Assembly (NCBI GenBank): GCA_025360525.1
Contig: JANYCA010000014.1
Coordinates: 1 to 55,755 of the forward strand
DNA from: Chitinophagaceae bacterium
Lineage (GTDB): Bacteria; Bacteroidota; Bacteroidia; Chitinophagales; Chitinophagaceae
Direction of reading: 5' to 3'
DNA: 55,755 bases
Notes under the pieces: model-generated
The model's input: only the letters and a program-made list of their open reading frames with translations
Database searches by the model: none
What the model was told of the DNA's origin: nothing
Part shown: positions 8,348 through 17,154 of the stretch, one piece after another
Numbering within the stretch: the first letter of the stretch is position 1
Layout: every line of letters begins with the position of its first letter
Translations under genes and position numbers: made by a program

Positions 8348-8615
8348 AGTTTATTTGATCGCTGAAAAAAAAGACGGGGATTGAAAAAGGTAAATTTGTT
8401 CCAGGGAGATGACTTTCATCACACCAGCGCCCTTGTGAAAATGGATGCATTTCCACAAAGTTTCCCGGCACTTGTACGCTTATTATTTTGCCTAATTTGT
8501 TCAGGGGCTGTTTTCAAAAAACGTTTACACCTAATCAGAAACCTGCGTTTAAAGCTCCCCCTACCGAATTAATCAGGAATTGCAAACTAGAGGATAGGAA
8601 GGCTTTTTGCTACTT

Positions 8616-8642
8616 GTTAAGTAACCGATTATTGTATATTTG
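8616..8642 (+). promoter_or_regulatory. Candidate Bacteroidota promoter for the exosortase genes
   Basis: TATATTTG at 8635-8642 fits the Bacteroidota -7 element TAnnTTTG. TTTG at 8616-8619 could be the -33 element, though the 15-base spacer is shorter than usual. It ends 44 bases before the ATG at 8687. Promoter strength and use are unknown. Confidence 0.4.
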
Positions 8643-8686
8643 TGGCTGGCTCACAAAAAAAGATACAAAACAATCATTAAGATAGA

Positions 8687-9265
8687 ATGCCGATTCCCAA
8701 TTTAAAAATTAATGCAGCCTTACCAAACGATAAAAAGGCGATCATCCAATTTTTTATAAGATTGTCTGTTTTATTTACGGTTTGGTTTTTCGTGTATGCC
8801 CTTTTTTTAGGGCCGGCAAGGGTTATTGACAAGCCGGTAACAAATATTATTACTATTGCTGTAGTTAAGTGTATCAATTTTTTATCCCCCTCTACCCAAC
8901 CAATCTCCTGGATTAGTGACCCATTGATGGACGGCAGAAATTTTTTAGTACTAAATAATGACAGGGTTTTTGGCATTTGGGATGTATGCAACGGCGTTGA
9001 TTTAATGTTTATTTACATCAGCATCATTGTTTTATTGCCCTACGCTGTTAAGAGAAAAATAATTTTTAGCATCGGCGGCATAATAGCAATCATTTTGGGT
9101 AATATCATCAGGGTCTGTGCACTTTATTTCATTTATGTTTATCAAAAAAGTGCATTCGATTTCAGCCATCATTATTTGTTTACTATCCTTATGTATGTTT
9201 TGATATTTTATGGATGGTTGCTTTTCGTCAAAAAGAAAAAAGCTATATATGAAAAAGGCAGCTAA
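8687..9265 (+). CDS. Exosortase/archaeosortase-family membrane transpeptidase
   Basis: This 192-aa polytopic protein has the three conserved catalytic positions of exosortases, each near a membrane segment: Cys101 in WDVCNGVDLMF, Arg142 in GNIIRVCALYF and His161/162 in DFSHHYLFTI. Exosortases cleave a C-terminal sorting helix from secreted proteins and probably attach them to a surface glycan. Related compact enzymes in Bacteroidota are usually named XrtF or XrtX types; I cannot assign the subtype. The gene is followed by a small membrane protein overlapping it by 17 bases and converges on the end of the exopolysaccharide locus. That position fits the known link between exosortases and exopolysaccharide clusters. 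No sorted substrate is visible in the window. Confidence 0.85.
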   Translation: MPIPNLKINAALPNDKKAIIQFFIRLSVLFTVWFFVYALFLGPARVIDKPVTNIITIAVVKCINFLSPSTQPISWISDPLMDGRNFLVLNNDRVFGIWDVCNGVDLMFIYISIIVLLPYAVKRKIIFSIGGIIAIILGNIIRVCALYFIYVYQKSAFDFSHHYLFTILMYVLIFYGWLLFVKKKKAIYEKGS

Positions 9266-9686
9266 GGTTTTAACCGTTTATTTATTGTTCCTATTGCTGT
9301 TCTCGTTTATACTTAGCTGGATGGGCTTGACAGATTCTTTTTTGAATGTGGGGAGAATAAAAGCATTTAGTCCGATGATGCTTGCAACTGCGGTGGGGGG
9401 CATTATTTCTTTATACTATACTGTTTCGCCAAAGGCATTAAAGGTATTTTTGATAGTATATGGTTGCTTGTGGATTATTAGAATAGGTATGTTATACCTG
9501 GCAGAACGAATTGGAATTGTAAACATTGGGCAACGGGTTTTTCATTTCGAAATAATTATTCCTAATTACTACGAAAATGTTTCCCGGATTGGTACACCGC
9601 TTCCCTTTATAATATTTTGGTTTATTAATTACCTGTTTAACCACAACCAATATACTGCTACAGCAGAAAAGGATAGCAATTTATAA
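9249..9686 (+). CDS. Small polytopic membrane protein, likely exosortase partner
   Basis: From the preferred ATG at 9249 this is 145 aa. An in-frame ATG at 9210 exists but would add residues translated from inside the exosortase gene. There are about four membrane segments: VLTVYLLFLLLFSFILSW, MMLATAVGGIISLYY, VFLIVYGCLWIIRIGMLYL and FIIFWFINYLF. It has no enzyme motif. Small membrane proteins are known beside several Bacteroidota exosortases, so a partner role is likely from context alone. It ends at 9686, six bases inside the convergent YdcF-like gene. Confidence 0.7.
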   Translation: MKKAAKVLTVYLLFLLLFSFILSWMGLTDSFLNVGRIKAFSPMMLATAVGGIISLYYTVSPKALKVFLIVYGCLWIIRIGMLYLAERIGIVNIGQRVFHFEIIIPNYYENVSRIGTPLPFIIFWFINYLFNHNQYTATAEKDSNL

Positions 9687-10439
9687 TCCTGCTTTTAGGT
9701 TACCCAGATACTCATGCAAAACAAGATCCATTAGACTTATACTGCCTATATTGGGCCACCATTCAAATCCAAGCCCTTTAGGACCTAGTGGAGCTCTGTA
9801 ATTAGTTGGTGCTGCTATTGGCCTAAAACCTTCTTTTGCAAATAGCTTCATTGCCCTGGGCAGGTGCATAGCATCGCTTACAACTATCAAATTTATTGCA
9901 GTGCCATATTGCAAACGCAATGCTTCAGCTTCTTCCTTTGTTGTTGATGGAGTATCCAATTTTTCTATTCGATTGCTGTTTACTCCCAGTAAAATGGCGG
10001 CCCTTTTTGTAACGGATGCCTGCGTTTCTAATCCAAGCATCGAATTCGCTGAGCAAACGATGATACTGTTTTTCAATAAACGATGTATCCTGATAGCCTC
10101 CGCCAACCTACCAATTGCTGCAAGCCCAAGCTGTGAATTGGCAGGTAGTCTTTTGTCATAATTATTACCGCTACCCAATACATGAATATAAAATTTATCA
10201 TACTGGTTTTTAACGACTGAAGTATCAAATGGCAGATACCTTCTTTCTAATTGAACGGCAAGATACCGGGGAGTATAGTTGGTTGAACTGATTAAGAAAA
10301 GTACAACAGCAAGGATAAAGAAAGTAGTTGCTGATTTTTTTTTCTGAAACCGGCGGAAGATGTACGAAATAAATAAGAGCAATAAAATGATATTTAGCAA
10401 CGTAGCCATGCCTTTAAGTTGGAAAAATAAAGTACTCAT
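9681..10439 (-). CDS. YdcF/ElyC/SanA-family envelope protein (DUF218)
   Basis: The 252-aa protein has two N-terminal membrane segments (about 10-28 and 38-55) and then a periplasmic DUF218 domain. Family features include the first strand FYIHVLGSGNNYDKRLP, the repeated hydrophobic/glycine pattern SIIVCSANS, and the closing motif NLIVVSDAMHLPRAMKLF. In Escherichia coli ElyC and SanA act in envelope integrity and lipid-carrier-dependent glycan synthesis; the biochemical activity is not settled. It shares one base with the preceding ATP-grasp gene and is the last gene of the minus-strand locus. It overlaps the convergent exosortase-partner gene by six bases, with no room for a terminator between them. 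Confidence 0.85.
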   Translation of the reverse strand: MSTLFFQLKGMATLLNIILLLLFISYIFRRFQKKKSATTFFILAVVLFLISSTNYTPRYLAVQLERRYLPFDTSVVKNQYDKFYIHVLGSGNNYDKRLPANSQLGLAAIGRLAEAIRIHRLLKNSIIVCSANSMLGLETQASVTKRAAILLGVNSNRIEKLDTPSTTKEEAEALRLQYGTAINLIVVSDAMHLPRAMKLFAKEGFRPIAAPTNYRAPLGPKGLGFEWWPNIGSISLMDLVLHEYLGNLKAGL

Positions 10440-11509
10440 TAGGATAACAGATCTTTTTCGTTCATTACTATCGGGTATCCATCTACGTCCCTAAGAAAGA
10501 TCATCCCCTCGTCAAACTGATAATGCGTAGTTTCCAAAATTGCCGAATCCTCTAAAAACATGGCTTTAAAAGTATCCAAAGGCAGATTGGCTCCGCCGGC
10601 TGCAATCGAAGATGTAAAGGCAACATGCCGTATATTGATCTCTGTAATCTTCGGAATCCCTAACCCATCTTCTTTATAATCCACCGTAAAAATCCCATTT
10701 AAGGAAGTATTCAACTTTGCAGCAATTGATTCAATAGCCTTAACAGACATGGCAACCAAATCTGGCTCATTTAACAATCTTCCAAAAGAAGTATTGCCTG
10801 TAATGCCTGAAGGGGCAACCTTGGCCATTATATAATTTACTCTCTCTGCACAGGCCGTGCTTAATAATTTTCCATTGAAATACAAAAGTTTACAAGCCAT
10901 GTTACGACCTGGCAAAAACTCAGATGCAATAAATTCTGTAACACCAGGATTAATGGTAATCCATTGCTCCAAAGATTTTTTATTTTCTATTTTTAAAGAG
11001 CCCAATCCGCTTGATCCCTCGGTGCTTCTTACCCAAAAAATTTCACCCACTTTTTCGCTTAACCCTGTGTAAGAAAAGTGTAAAGGATTTATCAGGTAAT
11101 ATTTTGGGACAAGACCCGAATCTTTTAGTAACTGATGAAGGGTGTGCTTATTTACAATTTCCGCTGCAAGTGCAGGATCTGGTAAATGGAGCTTAATTTT
11201 TTTATCTAGTTTATCTGTTGCATTTTTTGCCCATTCAATTACTTCTAGCTCTGGCAAAATAACCGCACCGTCAATATCATTTTCATCAATGATTTTATTG
11301 ATGGCTTTCCAATAATTTTCGTTGTCTGCTCTAGGTACCACAAAAGATTTACTAAAAAGTTCTTTATCGTATAGACCATAAGCCAACCGGTTACAATCAA
11401 CACCGATAAAGTCAAAATCATTTGCCAGTTCTTTTCCAAACCATTTAATTGCTCTTACAAAAGACCTCGGTGTAGGACCGCCCACACCTGTTACCAATAC
11501 TTTAATCAT
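10439..11509 (-). CDS. ATP-grasp protein, carbamoyl-phosphate-synthase-like
   Basis: The 356-aa protein begins with a pre-ATP-grasp Rossmann half (MIKVLVTGVGGPTPRSFVRA). The ATP-grasp core includes IFWVRSTEGSSGLGSLK for the triphosphate loop, the acidic strand GIFTVDYKEDG, and the metal-binding KITEINIRHVAF. ATP-grasp enzymes join an acyl phosphate to an amine or thiol, so it may ligate an amino acid or other acid to a sugar or precursor. It lies next to a CapK/PaaK-like adenylase (49-base gap) and a PglC-like transferase, which suggests that this end of the locus builds and attaches a modified first sugar. The substrate is unknown. Confidence 0.82.
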   Translation of the reverse strand: MIKVLVTGVGGPTPRSFVRAIKWFGKELANDFDFIGVDCNRLAYGLYDKELFSKSFVVPRADNENYWKAINKIIDENDIDGAVILPELEVIEWAKNATDKLDKKIKLHLPDPALAAEIVNKHTLHQLLKDSGLVPKYYLINPLHFSYTGLSEKVGEIFWVRSTEGSSGLGSLKIENKKSLEQWITINPGVTEFIASEFLPGRNMACKLLYFNGKLLSTACAERVNYIMAKVAPSGITGNTSFGRLLNEPDLVAMSVKAIESIAAKLNTSLNGIFTVDYKEDGLGIPKITEINIRHVAFTSSIAAGGANLPLDTFKAMFLEDSAILETTHYQFDEGMIFLRDVDGYPIVMNEKDLLS

Positions 11510-11558
11510 GCCTGTATTATTTGAAAATATTTTAAAGGATTTCTATTTTTTAAAATCT

Positions 11559-12881
11559 TCATCTATTTGTGTATGTGGGAGAAGAAATATTCATCACCTT
11601 TTTCCTTTTGCCCGAATTCAAAAGTGGAATTTCATTAACATATTCAATCTCGATTACTGCATCCGTACCAAAAATATTTTTAAAATCAGAAATCAACTCA
11701 GTTGCCCTTGTAAATGGAGTACCACAGTTTAGCTTAAATAAATAACAGGTTTTGCTGGCTTGAATAAATTGATATTGAGTAAGTTCCGTGTATTTCCACA
11801 TGCCGTTGGTAATGGTGAATGAAGATACAAGATGGCCATTGGTATTAAAAACCATATCCATTTTTCTGCCCTCTATTTTTTCAAGCACCGGGATAGGGTT
11901 ACCATTTACCAGCTGTTCGTTTAATATGCCAATATCCCCGGTATCGTAGCGTATCATAGGCATGGCTTCATTACACAAATCCGTTACTACTACTCTTCCG
12001 GGCATTCCCATTTGGCAGGTTTGATCATCATCCATATTCAACACTTCCACATAATAGCTGGCAAAATTGATAAAGAATATGCCACTACCATCTGTGGACT
12101 GCTGTGCAATCATGCCATTCTCCACATTTGAATAGCGGGAAATACAAACACAATTAAAATGACGCTGCATGGCCTCTTTGGTATAGTCATTCAAGGCCTC
12201 TGACATAGCAATGGCAGATTGTACATTTGACTTTATTTGCATCTGCGGATGCCTGTCTAAAAATCGGCAGATTGCATCAAAAGCAGATGCATAGGCCAGC
12301 AATCCTATTGTAGATTGGTCTTTATTTAACCGGACCAACAATTGCTCAATGGCAGCATCAGATAGATCAAACACATTGCAGGCCTCAATATTTTGCGACC
12401 AGGTATTGAACCAGTCCTTTTTATTGATATCGTTCCAGATTTTGAAATAGTATAATTTCTGGCCCAGCTCAAAGCCTGCTTTTTTTGCAAAATAAATGGT
12501 GTCGGCAGTATTTCTTAATTTTTTGGCAGCATTGTGATAAACACAAAATGGTGTCCCGGTTGATCCACTCGTTACAACTTTATGCAGTGATGCTTTATCA
12601 AACTTAGTGGAAATGAAAGCCGTCTCTTTATCCCGGATAATGGTTTTGTTGATGACAGGAAAATCTGTTATAGAACAATTTTTATAAAGGCTGTAAAAAT
12701 TAGTGGTAGCCGCGGCATGGTGCAACATTTCACCTAGCTTATTTTCTATATTGTGCCGGGTATCGGGATAACCTTTTATGATGCCGTCAATTTCTTTCAG
12801 ATGATTGGCAACAGGGCTACTTTTAAGCATATCAAGTATCCAAAAAAGTAGCTGTCTTATTTTTTCTGCTGCAACAATCAT
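11559..12881 (-). CDS. CapK/PaaK-like AMP-forming ligase
   Basis: The 440-aa protein belongs to the phenylacetate-CoA ligase-like branch of the adenylating enzymes often found in capsule clusters (CapK type). Visible motifs are the nucleotide-binding loop VVTSGSTGTPFCVYHNA and the adenylation hallmark MIRYDTGDIG. A C-terminal subdomain begins around EKIEGRKMDMVFNTNGH. It should activate a carboxylic acid as an acyl-AMP, for transfer to CoA, an amine or a hydroxyl. The start is three bases after the sugar transferase stop, so the two are probably co-translated. What acid it activates is not shown by the sequence. Confidence 0.85.
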   Translation of the reverse strand: MIVAAEKIRQLLFWILDMLKSSPVANHLKEIDGIIKGYPDTRHNIENKLGEMLHHAAATTNFYSLYKNCSITDFPVINKTIIRDKETAFISTKFDKASLHKVVTSGSTGTPFCVYHNAAKKLRNTADTIYFAKKAGFELGQKLYYFKIWNDINKKDWFNTWSQNIEACNVFDLSDAAIEQLLVRLNKDQSTIGLLAYASAFDAICRFLDRHPQMQIKSNVQSAIAMSEALNDYTKEAMQRHFNCVCISRYSNVENGMIAQQSTDGSGIFFINFASYYVEVLNMDDDQTCQMGMPGRVVVTDLCNEAMPMIRYDTGDIGILNEQLVNGNPIPVLEKIEGRKMDMVFNTNGHLVSSFTITNGMWKYTELTQYQFIQASKTCYLFKLNCGTPFTRATELISDFKNIFGTDAVIEIEYVNEIPLLNSGKRKKVMNISSPTYTNR

Positions 12882-12884
12882 TGG

Positions 12885-13490
12885 TTAATTGTTCCCATTA
12901 AAAGGCATCATGGGCCTGTCGGCCGATTGATTGACACCTTCGCTCTTCAATACTTTTAAAACTGTGAGCAATAAAATTTTTACATCCAGCATAAAAGAAA
13001 CGTTTTGCTGATAGTACACATCCAACCTGAATTTTTCTGACCAGCTAATGGCATTTCGGCCATTCACTTGTGCCCAGCCGGTAATGCCCGGCTTGGCCAA
13101 ATGACGTTTGCGTTGTTCTTCACTATAAAGGGGCAAGTATTTAAACAACAGGGGTCTTGGCCCTACAAGGCTCATATCACCATTTAGTACATTAACCAAT
13201 TGCGGTATTTCATCTAATGAAAACCTCCTTATAAAGGCCCCTATCTTAGTAAGCCGCTTGCCATCGGGTAGCAACTTTCCGTTTGCATCCTTTTCGTCCG
13301 TCATTGATTTAAATTTCACGATATAGATAGGCCTTTCAAACTGGCCAGGCCGTTCCTGGAAAAAGAAAGCCCTGCCTTTATTTACAATCATCAATAAAAT
13401 GGTAATGATTACAATAAAGGGTGAAAGTAACAATAGTGTTACCATCGAAATCAACAAATCAATAACACGCTTGAAAAATAATTGGTACAA
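12885..13490 (-). CDS. PglC-like phosphoglycosyl transferase (initiating sugar transferase)
   Basis: This small monotopic transferase moves a sugar-1-phosphate from a UDP-sugar to undecaprenyl phosphate, starting the repeat unit. At 201 aa it is the minimal PglC form. It has one re-entrant membrane helix (about 10-36) with the basic start FFKRVIDLLI, then FFFQERPGQ, and the catalytic Asp-Glu in RRFSLDEIPQL. DMSLVGPRPLL and KPGITGWAQVNGRN follow. PglC-type enzymes usually prefer UDP-diNAc-bacillosamine or related amino sugars, which matches the dehydratase and DegT aminotransferase in the left part of the window. No other initiating transferase was seen, so this is the likely entry point of the pathway. 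Confidence 0.92.
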   Translation of the reverse strand: MYQLFFKRVIDLLISMVTLLLLSPFIVIITILLMIVNKGRAFFFQERPGQFERPIYIVKFKSMTDEKDANGKLLPDGKRLTKIGAFIRRFSLDEIPQLVNVLNGDMSLVGPRPLLFKYLPLYSEEQRKRHLAKPGITGWAQVNGRNAISWSEKFRLDVYYQQNVSFMLDVKILLLTVLKVLKSEGVNQSADRPMMPFNGNN

Positions 13491-13588
13491 AGCAGATGTG
13501 TTGGAGGTAAAGGTTTAAGAAATGTAAACAAGAGAAAATGCGCTTGACAATGCTTTGCTTTACCTTTTGTTTTAAAAGCCAGATTTGT

Positions 13589-14671
13589 TTAGGATCCCCA
13601 CTTAATAATTTTTACTCTAGCCATTAGCCTTGCAAAAGTGGCTCTTGTTTTAAGCAGATTGGTAAGCGTTGTAAGCTTACGCTTATTTTGGTAATTTTTA
13701 AACAAGGGAATCAGTACCTTTTTGCGCCTGTTTTTTTTAAAAAAAGGCAGGTAAGCCGCTGCGGTCATTTGCTGATAAGGCGAAAAATTTTTCAACAAAG
13801 CAGAATCCTCAAATGGCTGGCTTTCCAGCAGTTGTAGCGAATGGTTCCCTTCAGTTTCCTTGTAATTAAACCAGTGGCAAATAGCCTTGTTGGTTACAGG
13901 AATATATTCGAGCACCAACTGTGTAGCAGCAAATGCAGGAAAGAACAATTGGCCATTGGCAAATACATGATTGGGAAGAAAGAAATTGCCCAACCCATAA
14001 ACAATATAGCCATCTTTATACTGCTCACCCCCCTGTACACAATGGGCATGGCAGCCGGCTACAACGGCCGCTCCTGCATTGATGAGTGCTTGTGCAAATT
14101 GCCGGTACATTGGGTATGGCAAGGTCTCAAAGTCCAGACTCCAATGCAGGTAAATAATTATGCAAGCATCAGGATTTCCGTTTTTGCATTGCTCCACCCT
14201 TTCTGCCAACCGATGAAACTGGATGGTGGCAATATGAATACCGTTAAAAGGGTTTTTTTGATGGTATAATAGAAAATCCCAGCATTCATTGAAAACAATT
14301 GCTTCCTTTTCGCCATCTTTAAAAGTAGTAGGCTTATGTGCCTTTTCATAAGTGTCTGCGGCACCCACGTAATTGATTTTCTTTTTCTTTAGCAGTTCAA
14401 CTGTCTGGCTAAATTTTGCCGGCAAATCCAGTATATGATTATTGGCCAGGCAAGCTGTAACGGTTGAAAAAGAATGCAGTGTATCCAGTACTGAAGCATG
14501 ATTGTACAACACAGGCACTTTGGCCTGTAACAGGTCTTCTTCACCCAACAGGCCTTCCAGGTTCAGTACAATGGCTGTGTTGTTAAAAATGGACGCATGC
14601 TTTTCAAAAACGGTTGTTAGCTGTTTGCTTAACGCAGCTGTGGGGCAAGCTATGTCTCCGGCAATAATCAT
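13589..14671 (-). CDS. CapA-family metallophosphatase-like capsule protein (copy A)
   Basis: The 360-aa protein has the CapA/YwtB fold related to calcineurin-type metallophosphatases. Metal-site motifs run in order: MIIAGDIACP at the N-terminus, NLEGLLG, TACLANNHILDL with the Asn-His pair, IIIYLHWSLDFE and VVAGCHAHCVQG, closing with IVYGLGNFF. CapA is required for poly-gamma-glutamate capsule in Bacillus, but in Bacteroidota it appears widely in exopolysaccharide loci with unknown chemistry. There is no signal peptide, so a cytoplasmic role is more likely here. A second, diverged copy is at 29409-30533. It lies between a GT4 gene and the PglC-like gene. Confidence 0.87.
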   Translation of the reverse strand: MIIAGDIACPTAALSKQLTTVFEKHASIFNNTAIVLNLEGLLGEEDLLQAKVPVLYNHASVLDTLHSFSTVTACLANNHILDLPAKFSQTVELLKKKKINYVGAADTYEKAHKPTTFKDGEKEAIVFNECWDFLLYHQKNPFNGIHIATIQFHRLAERVEQCKNGNPDACIIIYLHWSLDFETLPYPMYRQFAQALINAGAAVVAGCHAHCVQGGEQYKDGYIVYGLGNFFLPNHVFANGQLFFPAFAATQLVLEYIPVTNKAICHWFNYKETEGNHSLQLLESQPFEDSALLKNFSPYQQMTAAAYLPFFKKNRRKKVLIPLFKNYQNKRKLTTLTNLLKTRATFARLMARVKIIKWGS

Positions 14672-14709
14672 GTATAATTAATTCTTAAATGAAAAAGGTC
14701 GGGCTTAAG

Positions 14710-15951
14710 TTATAATGGTTTAGCGAAAGTATTTTTTGTAACTGTAGTTAAATAATCGATCATTCTTTTGTATACAACCTTAGAGTCGCCCAATTTTGAA
14801 GTTACTGTAGAACAATTTTTTTGCAACATTTCTAATAGTAACTTGTCTTTATAAATTAATTCTATATTTTCGGCTAACTGATGTGAATCTCCTGGGTCAT
14901 TAAACAAACCAACTTTATGCTCTAAAATAATATCGTTCATTTCGCCAACTAAAGAATTGAGGATTGGTAAATTAAATGATAATAAATCAAAAAGTTTGTA
15001 TGTAACTGTTTGTGTAGATCCTATTGTATATTGCGCCAAACCTAGAGTAGCCTTGTAATACTCTTTCAATAACTCCTCTTTAGTTAACCAACCAAGGTAT
15101 TGAAGGTTACTAAACTTTGCAATGTACTTTTTTACCGCAACATCTTGTATTCCCTTACCAGCAATGATAAATTTTATCTTATCACCAAATTTTGCAAGCA
15201 AAATTTCTGCGGCTTTTAAGATGGTATTGATATCATAAGAAACAGCAAGACTACCGGCGTAAATCACCCTGAACTCCTCAGGGCTTTTTACTTCGGTTTT
15301 AGAGATAATGTCTATATCTTTTTGAATTGCAGATAAATCAACTGCCGGATAAAAAAACGGGCAATTTTTATGTTTATTACTATATCCGGCCCCCCAAACA
15401 ATATACTTTTTTGATATAGCAGAAATAGCAGTAGCATCTGAAAAAATTCGCTTTATTTTTTTCTTCAAAGGAGCGATAACGAAAGATGGAGCAATACCAA
15501 AAATACCTTTGCGATGTTTATTAAGAATTTCAGGCCATGGGTCAATGATATCCAATACAGTTGGTATTGCATGTTTCTTTGCCCATTTTGTAATTTCTTT
15601 CGCTATCGAAATGGGAGGATATGCAAGCAAAATTACATCTGGTTTAGTTTCTATTTTCTCTATTTCACTTATCAATGTTTTACTATAGGCATAGTGAGAA
15701 TATAACCTTTTAAAAGAAACATTTTTTGTGTAGGACATTGATTTTACATACACCATATCATACTGATCTGCAATTTTTACTCTGGTTGTTTCCAGATATC
15801 GTTGCTTTTTAGAAGTATGCCGGAAAGTGCTGGCAAAAAAAGTTACAGTATGCCCTTCTTTTACTGCCGCTTCTGCAATACCCATAAACCTCCAGGAATA
15901 TGTATTATCAAGCGGTGTTGGTTCAAAAATAGAGATTAGCCAGATGTTCAT
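14710..15951 (-). CDS. Glycosyltransferase family 4 (WbuB-like)
   Basis: The 413-aa GT-B enzyme starts with MNIWLISIFEPTPLDNTYSW and GHTVTFFASTFRHTSKKQR, the pattern of WbuB-like GT4 enzymes that use amino-deoxy sugars. The C-terminal domain has EEFRVIYAGSLAVSYDI and IIAGKGIQDV, then LAQYTIGSTQTVTYKLFDLL for donor binding. It lies 38 bases upstream of CapA and close to the PglC-like gene, so it may add an early sugar of the repeat unit. No signal peptide or membrane helix is present; it should act at the cytoplasmic face. Acceptor and donor are unknown. Confidence 0.87.
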   Translation of the reverse strand: MNIWLISIFEPTPLDNTYSWRFMGIAEAAVKEGHTVTFFASTFRHTSKKQRYLETTRVKIADQYDMVYVKSMSYTKNVSFKRLYSHYAYSKTLISEIEKIETKPDVILLAYPPISIAKEITKWAKKHAIPTVLDIIDPWPEILNKHRKGIFGIAPSFVIAPLKKKIKRIFSDATAISAISKKYIVWGAGYSNKHKNCPFFYPAVDLSAIQKDIDIISKTEVKSPEEFRVIYAGSLAVSYDINTILKAAEILLAKFGDKIKFIIAGKGIQDVAVKKYIAKFSNLQYLGWLTKEELLKEYYKATLGLAQYTIGSTQTVTYKLFDLLSFNLPILNSLVGEMNDIILEHKVGLFNDPGDSHQLAENIELIYKDKLLLEMLQKNCSTVTSKLGDSKVVYKRMIDYLTTVTKNTFAKPL

Positions 15952-15960
15952 GAAAATTAA

Positions 15961-17022
15961 TTAAGAATGAGCAAAAGTACGGCTCATCATGGCCGCATAC
16001 ATTTCCTCAAAAGTGGTTTGTAACGATTTCGTGATATCCCAATTTGGATAATGCGCTTTCATCTTTCTAAGATCGCTGTAGTAGCAAATATGGTCGCCAA
16101 TTCGGTTGGTATCATCATATTTGTACAGCATTTTGTTGCCGCTTATTCCGGCAATAATTGAAAATGCTTCCAAGATAGAACAGGTGTTTTCTTTGCCGCC
16201 ACCGAGGTTGTATACCTCTGCCACACGGGGTGCGTTGATAAATTCTTCTACAAACCTGGATACGTCGTAGGAATGAATATTGTCTCTTACCTGCTTGCCT
16301 TTATAACCATACACTGTGTACTGCTGTTGATTGATATTGCATTTAACCAGGTAGCTCAAAAACCCATGAAGTTCAACGCCGCTATGATTGGGGCCTGTAA
16401 GACAGCCACCCCTGAGTACCACGGTAGGCATATTAAAATAGCGACCGTACTCTTGTACAGAAATATCGGCTGATAATTTAGATGCGCCAAACAAAGAGTG
16501 CTTGCATTGATCTACCTGAAAACTTTCAGGGATGCCGTGTTCGTATTGTTTATCTGCATAATCCCAACGGGTTTCCAGCTCTACCATGTCAATTTCGTTG
16601 GGAGCATCGCCATACACTTTGTTGGTGGACATGTGCACAAAAGGCACCTCCAGACTGTATTGACGGGTGGCCTCCAGCATATTGAAAGTGCCTACCGCAT
16701 TGGTATCAAAATCTTCAAATGGAATTGCAGCGGCACGGTCATGGCTTGGCTGAGCGGCTGTATGCACAATAGCATCCGGCTTTACTGATGCTATCAATTC
16801 AATAATACCCTTGCGGTCCCTGATATCTATTTCGTGGTGCTGGTAGCCGGGAAGGCCGGTTTGCAATCTGCTTTGATTCCAACGGGTATCGCCATTGGGG
16901 CCGAAAAACACAGCCCTTTGATTGTTGTCTACGCCATGTACTTCCCAACCCAATCCACCAAAATGGAAACATACTTCAGATCCAATTAAACCAGATGAGC
17001 CGGTTACCAAAATTTTCTTCAT
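15961..17022 (-). CDS. SDR-family nucleotide-sugar epimerase (CDP-tyvelose 2-epimerase-like)
   Basis: The 353-aa extended SDR protein starts with the NAD motif [13 protein letters not shown]. It continues with [27 protein letters not shown], and the block [20 protein letters not shown], then [18 protein letters not shown]. This arrangement matches a subgroup annotated as CDP-paratose/tyvelose 2-epimerase-like proteins. The usual catalytic Tyr of YxxxK is Phe here (FGASK), which in my recollection is a trait of the subgroup rather than a mutation in this gene. It probably epimerises or oxidises a sugar nucleotide used by the adjacent GT4. The promoter region may lie in the 271-base gap upstream, which is full of repeats. 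Confidence 0.85.
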   Translation of the reverse strand: MKKILVTGSSGLIGSEVCFHFGGLGWEVHGVDNNQRAVFFGPNGDTRWNQSRLQTGLPGYQHHEIDIRDRKGIIELIASVKPDAIVHTAAQPSHDRAAAIPFEDFDTNAVGTFNMLEATRQYSLEVPFVHMSTNKVYGDAPNEIDMVELETRWDYADKQYEHGIPESFQVDQCKHSLFGASKLSADISVQEYGRYFNMPTVVLRGGCLTGPNHSGVELHGFLSYLVKCNINQQQYTVYGYKGKQVRDNIHSYDVSRFVEEFINAPRVAEVYNLGGGKENTCSILEAFSIIAGISGNKMLYKYDDTNRIGDHICYYSDLRKMKAHYPNWDITKSLQTTFEEMYAAMMSRTFAHS

Positions 17023-17064
17023 ACTATTTTATTTTTAAAAAAAATATTTTTTCTACCAACCAGC

Positions 17065-17079
17065 CGTTCCGCTGGAACG
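17065..17079. repeat. REP-like palindrome CGTTCC-GCT-GGAACG
   Basis: This perfect 6-bp stem with a 3-nt loop has the left flank ACCAGC and the right flank TTGATATGGG. The 31694-31710 palindrome has the same left flank and stem. The 514-528 palindrome has the same architecture and right flank. Confidence 0.65.
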
Positions 17080-17121
17080 TTGATATGGGATATTATTTTT
17101 TTTTGTTTTTTTCCAACGAGT

Positions 17122-17136
17122 CGTTCCACTAGGGCG
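17122..17136. repeat. Decayed REP-like palindrome
   Basis: CGTTCC-ACT-AGGGCG keeps the left arm of the family but has two mismatches in the right arm. It is 42 bases after the intact copy and also follows a T-rich tract. Confidence 0.45.
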
Positions 17137-17154
17137 TAATTTTTTTTAATCTTT

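Larger units (their letters stand above)
8044..8686. other. Repeat-rich intergenic region before the exosortase
   Basis: It contains repeat copies 2 and 3 and a promoter-like sequence near 8616-8642. Short frames on both strands (8211-8471 minus, 8381-8685 plus) run through repeat sequence and look non-coding. The stretch GTTTATTTGATCGCTGAAAA near 8349 resembles one at 6486 (GTTTATTTGATAGATGAAAA), another sign of dispersed repeat material. Confidence 0.5.

Noticed and set aside
8211..8685. Three short ORFs before the exosortase
   Set aside because: They run through repeat copy 3 and intergenic sequence, on both strands, with no recognisable motif.
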